From the NCBI GenBank assembly GCA_002243285.1, contig CP022585.1:310001-374000 (forward strand): a DNA stretch of 64,000 nucleotides. Reading direction: 5' to 3'. The notes below the pieces were generated by a model. The model searched no databases and was not told where the DNA came from. It saw only the letters and a list, made by a program, of their open reading frames with translations. This stretch comes from Candidatus Fluviicola riflensis. Lineage in GTDB: Bacteria; Bacteroidota; Bacteroidia; Flavobacteriales_D; Crocinitomicaceae. Below are positions 1 to 7,895 of the stretch, piece by piece. The position numbers and the translations under genes were made by a program. Position 1 is the first letter of the stretch. Each line of letters opens with the position of its first letter.

Positions 1-215
1 TAACTGCTCACTTTCACAAACGAAATTTCACACGGAAGGGTAACTCGTTTCATCAGATCGGCCGCAAACATAAAGGCTCCGTTGAGTATAGCGATGAATA
101 CCACCTCTTTACCGGCATATTCTTTATTCAGCGTATCGGCAAGCGAAGCAATTTCAGTTTGAATCTCTTCGTTGTGAATGAATATTTCGAAAGTTTTATC
201 GTGAATTTGAAGCAC
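1..215 (-). CDS. hpt: Hypoxanthine phosphoribosyltransferase, N-terminal part (cut by window start)
   Basis: Purine salvage enzyme that joins hypoxanthine or guanine to PRPP in the cytoplasm. The visible 71 residues begin VLQIHDKTFEIFI and contain the family's VFIAILNGAFMFAADL stretch followed by PCEISFVKVSS, which is the usual N-terminal third of Bacteroidota Hpt; the PRPP-binding part lies beyond base 1. The reading frame stays open up to an ATG at 266, but a -7 promoter element lies at 236-243, inside that extension, and homologs begin about at LQIHDK. I therefore choose GTG at 215-213. The gene is divergent from purK, so two purine genes share the spacer. Identity is secure from the motifs; the exact start is an inference. 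Confidence 0.85.
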   Translation of the reverse strand, partial: MLQIHDKTFEIFIHNEEIQTEIASLADTLNKEYAGKEVVFIAILNGAFMFAADLMKRVTLPCEISFVKVSS

Positions 216-235
216 TTCGTCGTGTAAAATTTGTC

Positions 236-243
236 CAAAAGTA
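236..243 (-). promoter_or_regulatory. hpt promoter, -7 element
   Basis: Reads TACTTTTG on the minus strand, matching the Bacteroidota consensus TAnnTTTG. It predicts a transcript start near 229, about 15 bases before the GTG start at 215. No convincing -33 TTTG is seen. Confidence 0.6.
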
Positions 244-589
244 CGATTTTTTGAGCATTTATTCATGCGATTTTTTGTGCAGCCGGAAATGTGGGGTTAG
301 AATGGGAATAAAGAATCTGTTAAATTTCATCATCACTACATTTCTGCCACGAATAAACGAATAACAAGCCAAATGGGAGGAATAGCGAATAATCTGCCTT
401 GGCAGTTTTCACTAATACAGATTCGTGTGGAAACAATGTTTATTTTATTCGCATTAAATTGTACTGTGAACTTCATTCGGCCACGTGTCTGCCTTAGGCT
501 GATTCGTGGGAAATGAATTCAAATTCATCACTTTTTCATTTAAAAATGTGTATTGGCGATTCTCCTAATCCGAATTTTAAACAGATTCG
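244..589. other. Non-coding spacer between hpt and purK
   Basis: No gene is supported here. It holds scattered short repeats of the type CCACGAAT and ATTCGTG (around 346-362, 419-431 and 500-508) and a small palindrome CTGCCTTGGCAG near 397-408. These resemble degenerate ends of the palindromic element at 1767-1920. Confidence 0.5.
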
Positions 590-597
590 TACTTTTG
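590..597 (+). promoter_or_regulatory. purK promoter, -7 element
   Basis: TACTTTTG, only four bases before the purK ATG at 602. With the usual 5-7 base distance to the transcript start, the mRNA would begin at or next to the start codon (leaderless or nearly so). Confidence 0.65.
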
Positions 598-601
598 CAC
601 C

Positions 602-1744
602 ATGAAACAATGGAACGGCAACAACTTCAGATTGGGAATGCTAGGCGGAGGCCAATTGGGTAGAATGTTTATCCAGGAAGCCCTGAACTACGATGTTCAT
701 GTTCATTGTATGGATCCTGACCCGAATGCACCGTGTAAAACCATTGCCAGCAGTTTTATTGTGGGTTCACTTACCGATTATGACCAGGTAATGGCATTTG
801 GTAAAGACAAACAGGTGGTAACCGTGGAAATTGAAAATGTAAACATTGAAGCCCTACAGGATCTTGAAAAGCAAGGAATAGCTGTGTTTCCACAACCACG
901 GGTTCTGGCCATTGTTCAGGATAAAGGATTGCAAAAGCAGTTTTACGCAGATCAGGATATTCCAACAGCTGATTTTTCATTGGTAGAATCACGTGAGGAG
1001 TTGCTGAAACTGGCTCCTGAAATGCCCTTTGTGCTCAAACTTCGCAAAGGTGGCTACGATGGAAAAGGTGTTCAGATTATCCGTTCGCAGGAAGATTTAA
1101 AAGAAGCTTTCGACGGGCCTTGCATTGTTGAAAAAATGGTTCCTTTTTCGAAAGAATTATCAGTGATCGTTGCACGCAATCAGGCCGGAGAAACAGCCGT
1201 TTATCCAACTGTTGAATGTGAATTCAGTCCGACGGCCAACCTGGTTGAATTCCTTTTTTCACCGGCAGATGTTTCTCCCGAAATTGAGCAGGAAGCTACA
1301 AAACTCGCACTTCAGGTGATCGATTCACTGGAAATGGTTGGCTTGCTGGCTGTAGAATTGTTCCTGACATCAGACGGGAAATTAATGGTAAACGAAATTG
1401 CTCCGCGACCACATAATAGCGGCCATCATACGATCGAATGCGCACTGACGTCACAGTTTGAGCAACACATGCGCAGTATTCTGAACGCTCCGTTAGGTAA
1501 TACAGGATTGGTGTCACCGGGAGTAATGATCAACTTGTTAGGCGCTCCCGGTTATGAAGGCGAAGCCGTTTACGACGGATTGAAGGAAACCATGCAGCTA
1601 AAAGGGGTGAAAGTGCATTTGTATGGTAAACAAACCACCAAACCATTTCGGAAAATGGGCCACGTAACTATTTTCGGAGACACGCTGGAAGTTGTAAAAG
1701 CAAAAGGCAGGCAAGTGAGTGAAACCCTCCGTGTAATTGCCTGA
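602..1744 (+). CDS. purK: N5-carboxyaminoimidazole ribonucleotide synthase
   Basis: Cytoplasmic ATP-grasp enzyme of purine biosynthesis that carboxylates AIR to N5-CAIR with ATP and bicarbonate. The 380-residue length is normal. Residues 12-24 (LGMLGGGQLGRMF) are the PurK N-terminal nucleotide-fold signature. The ATP-grasp core shows FVLKLRKGGYDGKGVQII near 142-160, VEKMVPFSKELSVI near 178-191 and the metal/ATP-binding NEIAPRPHNSGHHT near 265-278. The usual partner purE is not adjacent on either side, so the product must be used by a PurE encoded elsewhere. It stands alone with its own promoter. Confidence 0.95.
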   Translation: MKQWNGNNFRLGMLGGGQLGRMFIQEALNYDVHVHCMDPDPNAPCKTIASSFIVGSLTDYDQVMAFGKDKQVVTVEIENVNIEALQDLEKQGIAVFPQPRVLAIVQDKGLQKQFYADQDIPTADFSLVESREELLKLAPEMPFVLKLRKGGYDGKGVQIIRSQEDLKEAFDGPCIVEKMVPFSKELSVIVARNQAGETAVYPTVECEFSPTANLVEFLFSPADVSPEIEQEATKLALQVIDSLEMVGLLAVELFLTSDGKLMVNEIAPRPHNSGHHTIECALTSQFEQHMRSILNAPLGNTGLVSPGVMINLLGAPGYEGEAVYDGLKETMQLKGVKVHLYGKQTTKPFRKMGHVTIFGDTLEVVKAKGRQVSETLRVIA

Positions 1745-1766
1745 TTCCCTTGAAAAATATTAAATG

Positions 1767-1920
1767 ATTCCCACGAATTCACGAATTTTTTACGCGCCTA
1801 ACGGACGCGTCTTATACATGAAAATGTGCACATGATGTCTATGTATAATGTCAGCGAGTGCGTTAGCCGAGCAAAAATTCGTGAATTCGTGGGGAAAAGA
1901 ACGTATCGGCTAGCCGATAC
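1767..1920. repeat. ~150 bp palindromic element, copy 1
   Basis: The outer inverted repeat runs 1767-1790 against 1873-1896, with 22 of 24 bases paired (ends TTCCCACGAATTCACGAATT). Inside it are CCTAACGGACGCG and GCGAGTGCGTTAGCCGAG arms and a TATACAT/ATGTATA pair. Six bases outside the right arm is the perfect 18-base palindrome GTATCGGCTAGCCGATAC (1903-1920). A second copy in opposite orientation lies at 63360-63508. It has no coding capacity, and its structure suggests a small non-autonomous mobile element or a large structured RNA. Confidence 0.7.
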
Positions 1921-1991
1921 CAAGCATGAATATTCTTTATACATGGAGGATATTTATTAACTTGCTAGTCTAAACTTCAACGTTTGAACCT

Positions 1992-4900
1992 GTGCGCACT
2001 ACATTGACAGCTTGTTTTTGTGTCATTCAGTTTTTACTGGCAGCGCAACTGTACACGTTCCGGAATTACAATCACCGCGATGGACTGGTCATGGAATCGA
2101 CGCTCAGTACAGCACAGGACTCCAAAGGGAATTTATGGATCGGAACCGATGGCGCGGGACTCATGCGGTTTGACGGTTACCATTTTTTTGAAGTTAAATC
2201 GAAGCGAAACAATGGCCAACACCACGTTTCGTCGATTTATCCGGCTCTAAACGGGACCATTTATTTCACTTCTTCTTACAGCGGTTTATACAAATACGAA
2301 AAGAGCGATTATCGGCTGATTTACCAATCGGATGCAATTGAAGATGCGGAATGTCATCATGTTTCAATGGTTGATTCTTCCTTAGTACTGATCTGTCAGA
2401 AGTCGATTACTTTATTGTCTCAATCCGGAAAAATTATCCAAAGAGTCAAAATGAAGTCGCCTGGAGGACTGGTCATCCATCAGGTATTGAAGATTCCCCA
2501 GGGTGTTTTTATTTTTACCGATTCGGGAAATTTTTTGGCCCGATCCGGTAAAATTATCAGGCTGAATAAGTGGTACTCGGCTTACGCGAACGAATCGTTT
2601 AAACCGGTTTTCGGGACTTTTCGCCAAAACAGGCTTGTCTTATATTCCGGAGATCTCAAACAGCAGCTGAAGCTGGAGCTTTCCAATGACGGAAGTATTT
2701 TTTCGGGCAAGCTGGGATCAACAAACCAGGGAGACAAACTAAGCAAGGGCGACAAAATATTGAGCGTTTGTGAGCGGCATAATGTGGGCTATTTTCATAC
2801 CGAATCACAGAAAATCTATCGTTTTGAGGACGGAAGAATACAACGGGTAGTTCAGAATTATTCCGGGAAAATCTATTCGTTCGACGGGATTTCGATTGAC
2901 CAGAACAACGATCTTTGGATCAATAGTTCTTACGGATTATTTAAAGTTTCGATTGAGCCATTTACGCGGGTAGAACTGAATCCGGTTTACGAAGATCACA
3001 GTATTTTAGTTATTCACCGCACAAAAGCCGGACAAATAATCATCGGCACCAGCGAATTGTTAAAAATAGGAACACTTTATTCCGAAACACCTTTTCAGGT
3101 CTATAATTACAGGGCACACCAGGTTGCCGAAACACCAAAAGGAATTTTTATTGCTACAGATGTTGGTATTATAGAATTGAAAGAAAAAAATATAATACCA
3201 ACTTCATTTCCGTTTCAAAAAGGAAAATCCATTTCGCTCATGCATTGGGATGGTGAATCGTTTTGGTATGCGCTTCGCGGCGAAGGATTGGTACAATACA
3301 ACTTTACCACAAAAGAATCGAAGCGATTCATGCCCAAAGACGTCAATTTTGCCAGTCATTTCTACACGGCACAAAATAACTTTGATCAATCTGTGGTTTA
3401 CTTCGGTTCCAATGATGGAATTTACGCATACGACAAAAAAACAGCTAAAATATCCTTCCTGAAAGCTTTCAGAAACCTGGGTTCTTATTCGGGTGTATCG
3501 ACGCGCGACCGTTTTGGAACCTGTTGGTTTTCGCTTGACAAAGGATTGGCGGGAATCACTAACAGGGGGGAATATGTGCGAATCGATGATCCTGCAAAAT
3601 TGCCATCGACACTTTTTTATACCTTAAGTTCCGATAATTTCGGGAATCTTTTGGTAGGAACCAACAAAGGAATTAATATCATCGAAGTAAATGCCAATGG
3701 GCAAGTTGTGTTGCAAAACAATTACACGTTCAAAGAAGGATTCGGTGGTTATGAAACAAACATGCGTTCGCAATTTCAATGGGGGAATTCCTGTTTTGTC
3801 GGCACCATTGAAGGCCTTTACCTGATCAATACCGAAGTGCTGCGCAGTTTTCCACCACCACCCAAACCGGTTATTCTTTTCGGAACGGAAAATGAACAAG
3901 GGGAATTGGTGCAATTTCGAGACAAATCGTTATACACCTTCAAATGTTTACTACCCAAGTCGGAGGCCATTTTATTTTCCTATCGCATCAAGGGTTATCA
4001 GGACAAATGGTCTAATTTTTCATTTGACAATGAGATCGACCTGCCTGAATTACCAAATGGCTCGTATCAGCTGGAAGTCAGAGCTTCGTATGACGGCGTT
4101 ACTGTTTCAAAAATAGCGTCTTACCCAATTGTGATCGATATTCCGATCTGGCGCACCAAATGGTTTATTGTAGTATTAGTGCTCATTCTCGGAATCATCA
4201 ATACGGTTTACCTGGAATGGTCAAAATCATACGTTTCTACCAACCTGTTTGATACTAAAGAAGTGATGTTGGATATCAAAATGATTCCACGAATCATCGC
4301 TTTCGGCTTCTTCCTCAGCATGATCATGTTGTTCATTGTGAACATAGTTGACAAATCATTTGTGGATACGGCCTGGATCAATACTGTTTTTTCATCGCTG
4401 ATGTTTTTGCTGGTAGTGCTCAGTAATTATTACAAATCGCGTAAAGGAAGCCGTATTCGTATGACCCGGATTTTCTACGTGGCATACTCTGTTTTCATGG
4501 TAGAGTATTTTTACCTTTCATTTATCAGTAACCTTCATCCGTTTCCGCTAATCGCTATCATTTTGGGGACCAGTGTTGTTCCATTCATTATTTCCAACAT
4601 TCGTTTTGTGATTTTCACCACGATGCTCCAGCTCATTACCGGAACCATTATGCTTTTGTGGTTGGAAGACACAGTTTACAACGAAATCCTGTTCGTTTCG
4701 GCGATTGCGATTTCGGGTGGAATTGGGGTAATGGCAACTTATTTGCGCAACAATTCACTCGAAAAACTCATTTTCGTAAGCGGTGTGATCAACAAAGGAA
4801 ATGTATTGGCGATTTCATTTGACCAGCGCGGATTGATCACGTATTGCAGTGAAAATATCAACAACTTTTTTGCTGTTGATTTCTCAGCAATTGTGGGCAA

Positions 4901-6305
4901 ACCGGTTTCTATTCTCAATCCGTTTGTGGCCGAAACCAAAATGCGGGAAATTAACCTGCGGGATGAATTTGAAGACGGTCGCATTTTCCTGATCCCCATG
5001 TACAACAAGCACAACGAAGTGAGTTGGATCGAATGGTCGTGCAAGTATTTCAACGACTCGGTAAAGGTAATCATGGGACATGATGTGACGGATAAACTCA
5101 CCATTTCGACCAATTACCAATCGCTGGTAGAGAATGCCCAGGATATGATTTACCATACGGATATCGAAGGGAATTTCATTTTTGCCAACGAACGCTGTGT
5201 GCAATTGTTCGGTTACCGGAACGAAAATATCATCGGAAAAAACTCCATCGGACTCATTGCACCGGATCATCGTGATCGCGTGAAACAGTTTTATGAAGAC
5301 CAGTTTTCGAACCGTTTGCATCATACGTACCTTGAATTTCCCATCAAATCAAGAGACGGCCGTGTCTTTTGGGTTGGACAAAATGTGACCATACTCTATG
5401 AACCGGGCTCGCGCAAACGCATTTCAGGATTTATTGCCCTGGCACGGGATATTACTGAGAAACGCGCAAACGACCTGCTGATCGAACAGCAAAATAAAGA
5501 TATTACTTCGAGTATCAACTCGGCCAAGCGCATTCAGTTTAACCTGTTACCCGATCCGCAGATCTTCAACCGGTATTTTGAACAGTCGTTTACGTTGTTC
5601 AAACCGAAAGATATTGTGAGCGGCGATTTTTACTGGGTGGAAGAAATCGACGATAAACTGATCGTGGTATTAGCTGATTGCACCGGACATGGTGTTCCGG
5701 GAGCATTTATGACCATTCTCGGAATCAACCTGCTAAATCAAATCGTGCGCGAACGCAAACAATGTGATCCGGATGTAATTCTGAATCAACTGAACGGCGA
5801 ATTAGAATGGATTTTGCAGAGAAATGAGGGTAGTGTGATGTTTGACAGCATGGAAACACTGGTGTGTGTGTTTGAGCAGGGAGAAATGTGTTACGCCAGT
5901 AGTGGTGTACCGTTTATTCACCAGCGACATGGGGAATTAAATGTTTACCGAAGCACCAAAATTTCTTCGGAAACTGAAGCGTCGGCTACCTTTGAAAAGG
6001 TCTGTGTGAAATTTGATCCGGCCGATAGTTTTTATTTGTTTACCGACGGTTACCAAAAACAATTCGGAAGTATCCGCAACAAAAAATTCGGATTCAAACG
6101 CATTGTCGAACTCCTGGAGCAAGTACATATCGAATCGATGCCGTTACAAAAGAAATACTTCGAAAACGCCTGGCGCAACTGGTCGGAAGCGCATGAGCAA
6201 ACCGATGATATTACTGTTGTGGGATTAAAAGAATTGAAGATTCGGAAAACGCAAACTAGCGGGAGGTGCGTTTCACCAGGTAATACACCGGAAGAAAAGC
6301 CGTGA
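1992..6305 (+). CDS. Membrane sensor: beta-propeller, Y_Y_Y, multi-TM, two PAS, SpoIIE-type PP2C phosphatase
   Basis: A 1437-residue signalling protein. After a signal-like N-terminus come two-component-regulator propeller repeats (about 25-630; first copy DSKGNLWIGTDGAG), a Y_Y_Y domain (about 654-715) and a TM helix (about 723-743). A hydrophobic block of about six helices (765-918) is followed by two PAS domains (about 934-1035 and 1042-1155, the second with YHTDIEGNFIFANERC). It ends in a SpoIIE-like serine phosphatase (about 1170-1415) with metal-site motifs GDFYW and ADCTGHGVPGAF. The likely role is sensing a periplasmic ligand and dephosphorylating an anti-sigma-factor antagonist; no partner is adjacent. 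The start is GTG at 1992; a later in-frame TTG is possible. The 3' end overlaps the convergent permease gene by 50 bases. Confidence 0.88.
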   Translation: MRTTLTACFCVIQFLLAAQLYTFRNYNHRDGLVMESTLSTAQDSKGNLWIGTDGAGLMRFDGYHFFEVKSKRNNGQHHVSSIYPALNGTIYFTSSYSGLYKYEKSDYRLIYQSDAIEDAECHHVSMVDSSLVLICQKSITLLSQSGKIIQRVKMKSPGGLVIHQVLKIPQGVFIFTDSGNFLARSGKIIRLNKWYSAYANESFKPVFGTFRQNRLVLYSGDLKQQLKLELSNDGSIFSGKLGSTNQGDKLSKGDKILSVCERHNVGYFHTESQKIYRFEDGRIQRVVQNYSGKIYSFDGISIDQNNDLWINSSYGLFKVSIEPFTRVELNPVYEDHSILVIHRTKAGQIIIGTSELLKIGTLYSETPFQVYNYRAHQVAETPKGIFIATDVGIIELKEKNIIPTSFPFQKGKSISLMHWDGESFWYALRGEGLVQYNFTTKESKRFMPKDVNFASHFYTAQNNFDQSVVYFGSNDGIYAYDKKTAKISFLKAFRNLGSYSGVSTRDRFGTCWFSLDKGLAGITNRGEYVRIDDPAKLPSTLFYTLSSDNFGNLLVGTNKGINIIEVNANGQVVLQNNYTFKEGFGGYETNMRSQFQWGNSCFVGTIEGLYLINTEVLRSFPPPPKPVILFGTENEQGELVQFRDKSLYTFKCLLPKSEAILFSYRIKGYQDKWSNFSFDNEIDLPELPNGSYQLEVRASYDGVTVSKIASYPIVIDIPIWRTKWFIVVLVLILGIINTVYLEWSKSYVSTNLFDTKEVMLDIKMIPRIIAFGFFLSMIMLFIVNIVDKSFVDTAWINTVFSSLMFLLVVLSNYYKSRKGSRIRMTRIFYVAYSVFMVEYFYLSFISNLHPFPLIAIILGTSVVPFIISNIRFVIFTTMLQLITGTIMLLWLEDTVYNEILFVSAIAISGGIGVMATYLRNNSLEKLIFVSGVINKGNVLAISFDQRGLITYCSENINNFFAVDFSAIVGKPVSILNPFVAETKMREINLRDEFEDGRIFLIPMYNKHNEVSWIEWSCKYFNDSVKVIMGHDVTDKLTISTNYQSLVENAQDMIYHTDIEGNFIFANERCVQLFGYRNENIIGKNSIGLIAPDHRDRVKQFYEDQFSNRLHHTYLEFPIKSRDGRVFWVGQNVTILYEPGSRKRISGFIALARDITEKRANDLLIEQQNKDITSSINSAKRIQFNLLPDPQIFNRYFEQSFTLFKPKDIVSGDFYWVEEIDDKLIVVLADCTGHGVPGAFMTILGINLLNQIVRERKQCDPDVILNQLNGELEWILQRNEGSVMFDSMETLVCVFEQGEMCYASSGVPFIHQRHGELNVYRSTKISSETEASATFEKVCVKFDPADSFYLFTDGYQKQFGSIRNKKFGFKRIVELLEQVHIESMPLQKKYFENAWRNWSEAHEQTDDITVVGLKELKIRKTQTSGRCVSPGNTPEEKP

Positions 6306-7470
6306 TAGCACTGAGCGAACTCACCAACACAAGGATCAATAAACCATCCTGAACCGTGAATTCGATGGGGAAAGCTTCTCCGCCCGAGTTCGGCATTTCA
6401 AGCAATTTACCATATTGTTGTGTGAGGCAAACAGCGGTTCCGAGTGCCAATCCGATCACAATCCCTTTTCCTGCAATGAGCAAACCTTCGAAAAAGAAAA
6501 TCCGGAAAATGAAACCATTACCCGCGCCAAAATGGCTCATGGTTTGAATGTTGTCTTTCTTCTCGATAAACAACATCGTTAGCGAAGCAATCAGGTTAAA
6601 GGCGGCCAGGATAAAAACGAACACCAGAATGATAATCACGATGCGTTTTTCCGACTGGCTTGTTTTGTAAATCAATTCATTTTTTTCAGCAGCGGTTTTC
6701 ACTCTGAAATCGGGGCCAAGTAGTTTCTGCAAGCGTTCCTTTACTTCAAATGCATCTGCCTTTGGCTGAATACCGAGGTAAAGTGCTGTGATTTCGTGAT
6801 CGTAATTCAATTGGTCCTGCGCAAAATCCAGCGGCATCAAAATAAACTGTGAGTTGACTTCACGGTTGTAATTCATGCGGCTCGAAATAGCCAGTGTTGT
6901 TGTTTTGAACGGATTTTTCCGGCGCGAAATTGAAGCGTCTCTGAGCGGAGTATAAATGATCAATTGCTCATAACCGTTTGCTTCGGAAATATAGCCTTCG
7001 AGTTTATCCAATAAACTGGCGCCGATGATTGCAGTTGGTTTGCCGTTTTCTTCCAAAGCCGGGTAACCGTCTACTATGTGTTTTTCGATTTCACAGGTTT
7101 TCAGGAAATTGAGATCAACACCCACCATCTGGGCATTCACCCATTTTTTCTGGTGTTTTAAGATCACGGTTTCTTCAACCGCTCTGCTGACTTCTGCAAC
7201 ACCTTCAACTTTCTTGATTTCAGCAAGATCAATCGTGTTTTCCTTGAATGTTTTTCCTTTTTGAGAACGAATGGTCAGCGGTGCATCATACGAACTGTAA
7301 AGCCGTTCCACCATTCCTTCGATGCCATTAAATGCCGCGATGAGAATGACTAAAGCGGCGGTTGTAATAGCAATGCCAATCACCGAAATACGGGTGATGA
7401 GGTGTACCAGGTTGCGTTGTTTTCTGGTATGACGCAGGTATCGTCGCGCTATGTAAAACGGAACGTTGAT
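6256..7470 (-). CDS. FtsX/LolE-type ABC transporter permease, start codon non-canonical
   Basis: Inner-membrane permease of the lipoprotein-release/MacB family. The first TM follows the family N-terminus VPFYIARRYLRHTRKQRN. A large periplasmic MacB_PCD-like domain comes next, then three C-terminal TM helices around IVIIILVFVFILAAFNLIASLTM and two more downstream (FtsX domain). No ATG, GTG or TTG lies in frame upstream of the conserved N-terminus. The frame is open only back to ATT codons at 7485-7480, just after an in-frame stop and overlapping the rbfA tail. The codon aligned with the usual initiator of homologs is ATC at 7470. The first canonical codon, GTG at 7383, would remove the conserved N-terminus. 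The gene is translationally linked to rbfA. Family is secure; the start is unresolved. Confidence 0.8.
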   Translation of the reverse strand: MNVPFYIARRYLRHTRKQRNLVHLITRISVIGIAITTAALVILIAAFNGIEGMVERLYSSYDAPLTIRSQKGKTFKENTIDLAEIKKVEGVAEVSRAVEETVILKHQKKWVNAQMVGVDLNFLKTCEIEKHIVDGYPALEENGKPTAIIGASLLDKLEGYISEANGYEQLIIYTPLRDASISRRKNPFKTTTLAISSRMNYNREVNSQFILMPLDFAQDQLNYDHEITALYLGIQPKADAFEVKERLQKLLGPDFRVKTAAEKNELIYKTSQSEKRIVIIILVFVFILAAFNLIASLTMLFIEKKDNIQTMSHFGAGNGFIFRIFFFEGLLIAGKGIVIGLALGTAVCLTQQYGKLLEMPNSGGEAFPIEFTVQDGLLILVLVSSLSAITAFLPVYYLVKRTSR

Positions 7471-7472
7471 GG

Positions 7473-7805
7473 TTATTTTAATAATTTATTGATCGTTTCG
7501 GCGTAATCGAGCGAGTCATCGATGAAGAAGATCAACTCCGGAATCTTGTGCATATTTTTCAGGCGTTTGCCCACTTCACCACGTATTTTTCGGGAATTTT
7601 CCTGGATGCTTTTTAATACGACCTCCTTTTCGGGGCCGGCAAAAATACTTACATAAATACGTGCCAGTGAAAGATCGGAAGTAACGCGCACTACGGTAAC
7701 ACTCACCATGGCGCCCAAACATATCTCACGGGCATTTCGTTGAAAAAAAGTCGCTAATTCTTCCTGAATAACGCCTTCAATTCTGCTTTGTCTGATTGAA
7801 CTCAT
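7473..7805 (-). CDS. rbfA: Ribosome-binding factor A
   Basis: Small 30S-maturation factor (110 residues, normal for the family) that binds 16S rRNA helix 1 during late assembly and cold adaptation. The KH-like fold is recognisable from RQSRIEGVIQEELATFF at the N-terminus, VTVVRVTSDLSLARIYVSIF in the middle and KIPELIFFIDDSLDYAETIN at the end. It is first in a two-gene leftward unit, and its stop abuts or overlaps the beginning of the permease. The ATG at 7805 lies only four bases after the -7 element, so the message is predicted to be leaderless. Confidence 0.93.
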   Translation of the reverse strand: MSSIRQSRIEGVIQEELATFFQRNAREICLGAMVSVTVVRVTSDLSLARIYVSIFAGPEKEVVLKSIQENSRKIRGEVGKRLKNMHKIPELIFFIDDSLDYAETINKLLK

Positions 7806-7809
7806 GTTG

Positions 7810-7817
7810 CAAAGATA
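7810..7817 (-). promoter_or_regulatory. rbfA promoter, -7 element
   Basis: TATCTTTG on the minus strand, followed by CAAC and the rbfA ATG. It is one arm of a larger symmetric spacer whose other arm is the promoter of the exporter gene at 7896. Confidence 0.65.
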
Positions 7818-7830
7818 GGGTTTTTGGTTG

Positions 7831-7862
7831 TTGTAGGCGCGGGACGCATCCCGCGCTTACAA
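7831..7862. repeat. REP-like hairpin in a divergent promoter
   Basis: A perfect stem GCGCGGGACGCATCCCGCGC (7837-7856) preceded by TTGTAG and followed by TTACAA. A GTAG head next to a GC-rich hairpin is the layout of REP sequences mobilised by RAYT transposases; no RAYT gene is in the window. Confidence 0.6.
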
Positions 7863-7881
7863 TAACAATCATCAAAAAACC

Positions 7882-7889
7882 TATCTTTG
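7882..7889 (+). promoter_or_regulatory. Exporter gene promoter, -7 element
   Basis: TATCTTTG, six bases before the ATG at 7896, mirroring the rbfA element across the REP hairpin. A leaderless or very short leader is expected. Confidence 0.65.
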
Positions 7890-7895
7890 TGACGC

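Noticed and set aside
4739..5324. Two long minus-strand reading frames opposite the PAS region of the sensor-phosphatase
   Set aside because: They are antisense shadows of a clearly coding strand with no domain signature.
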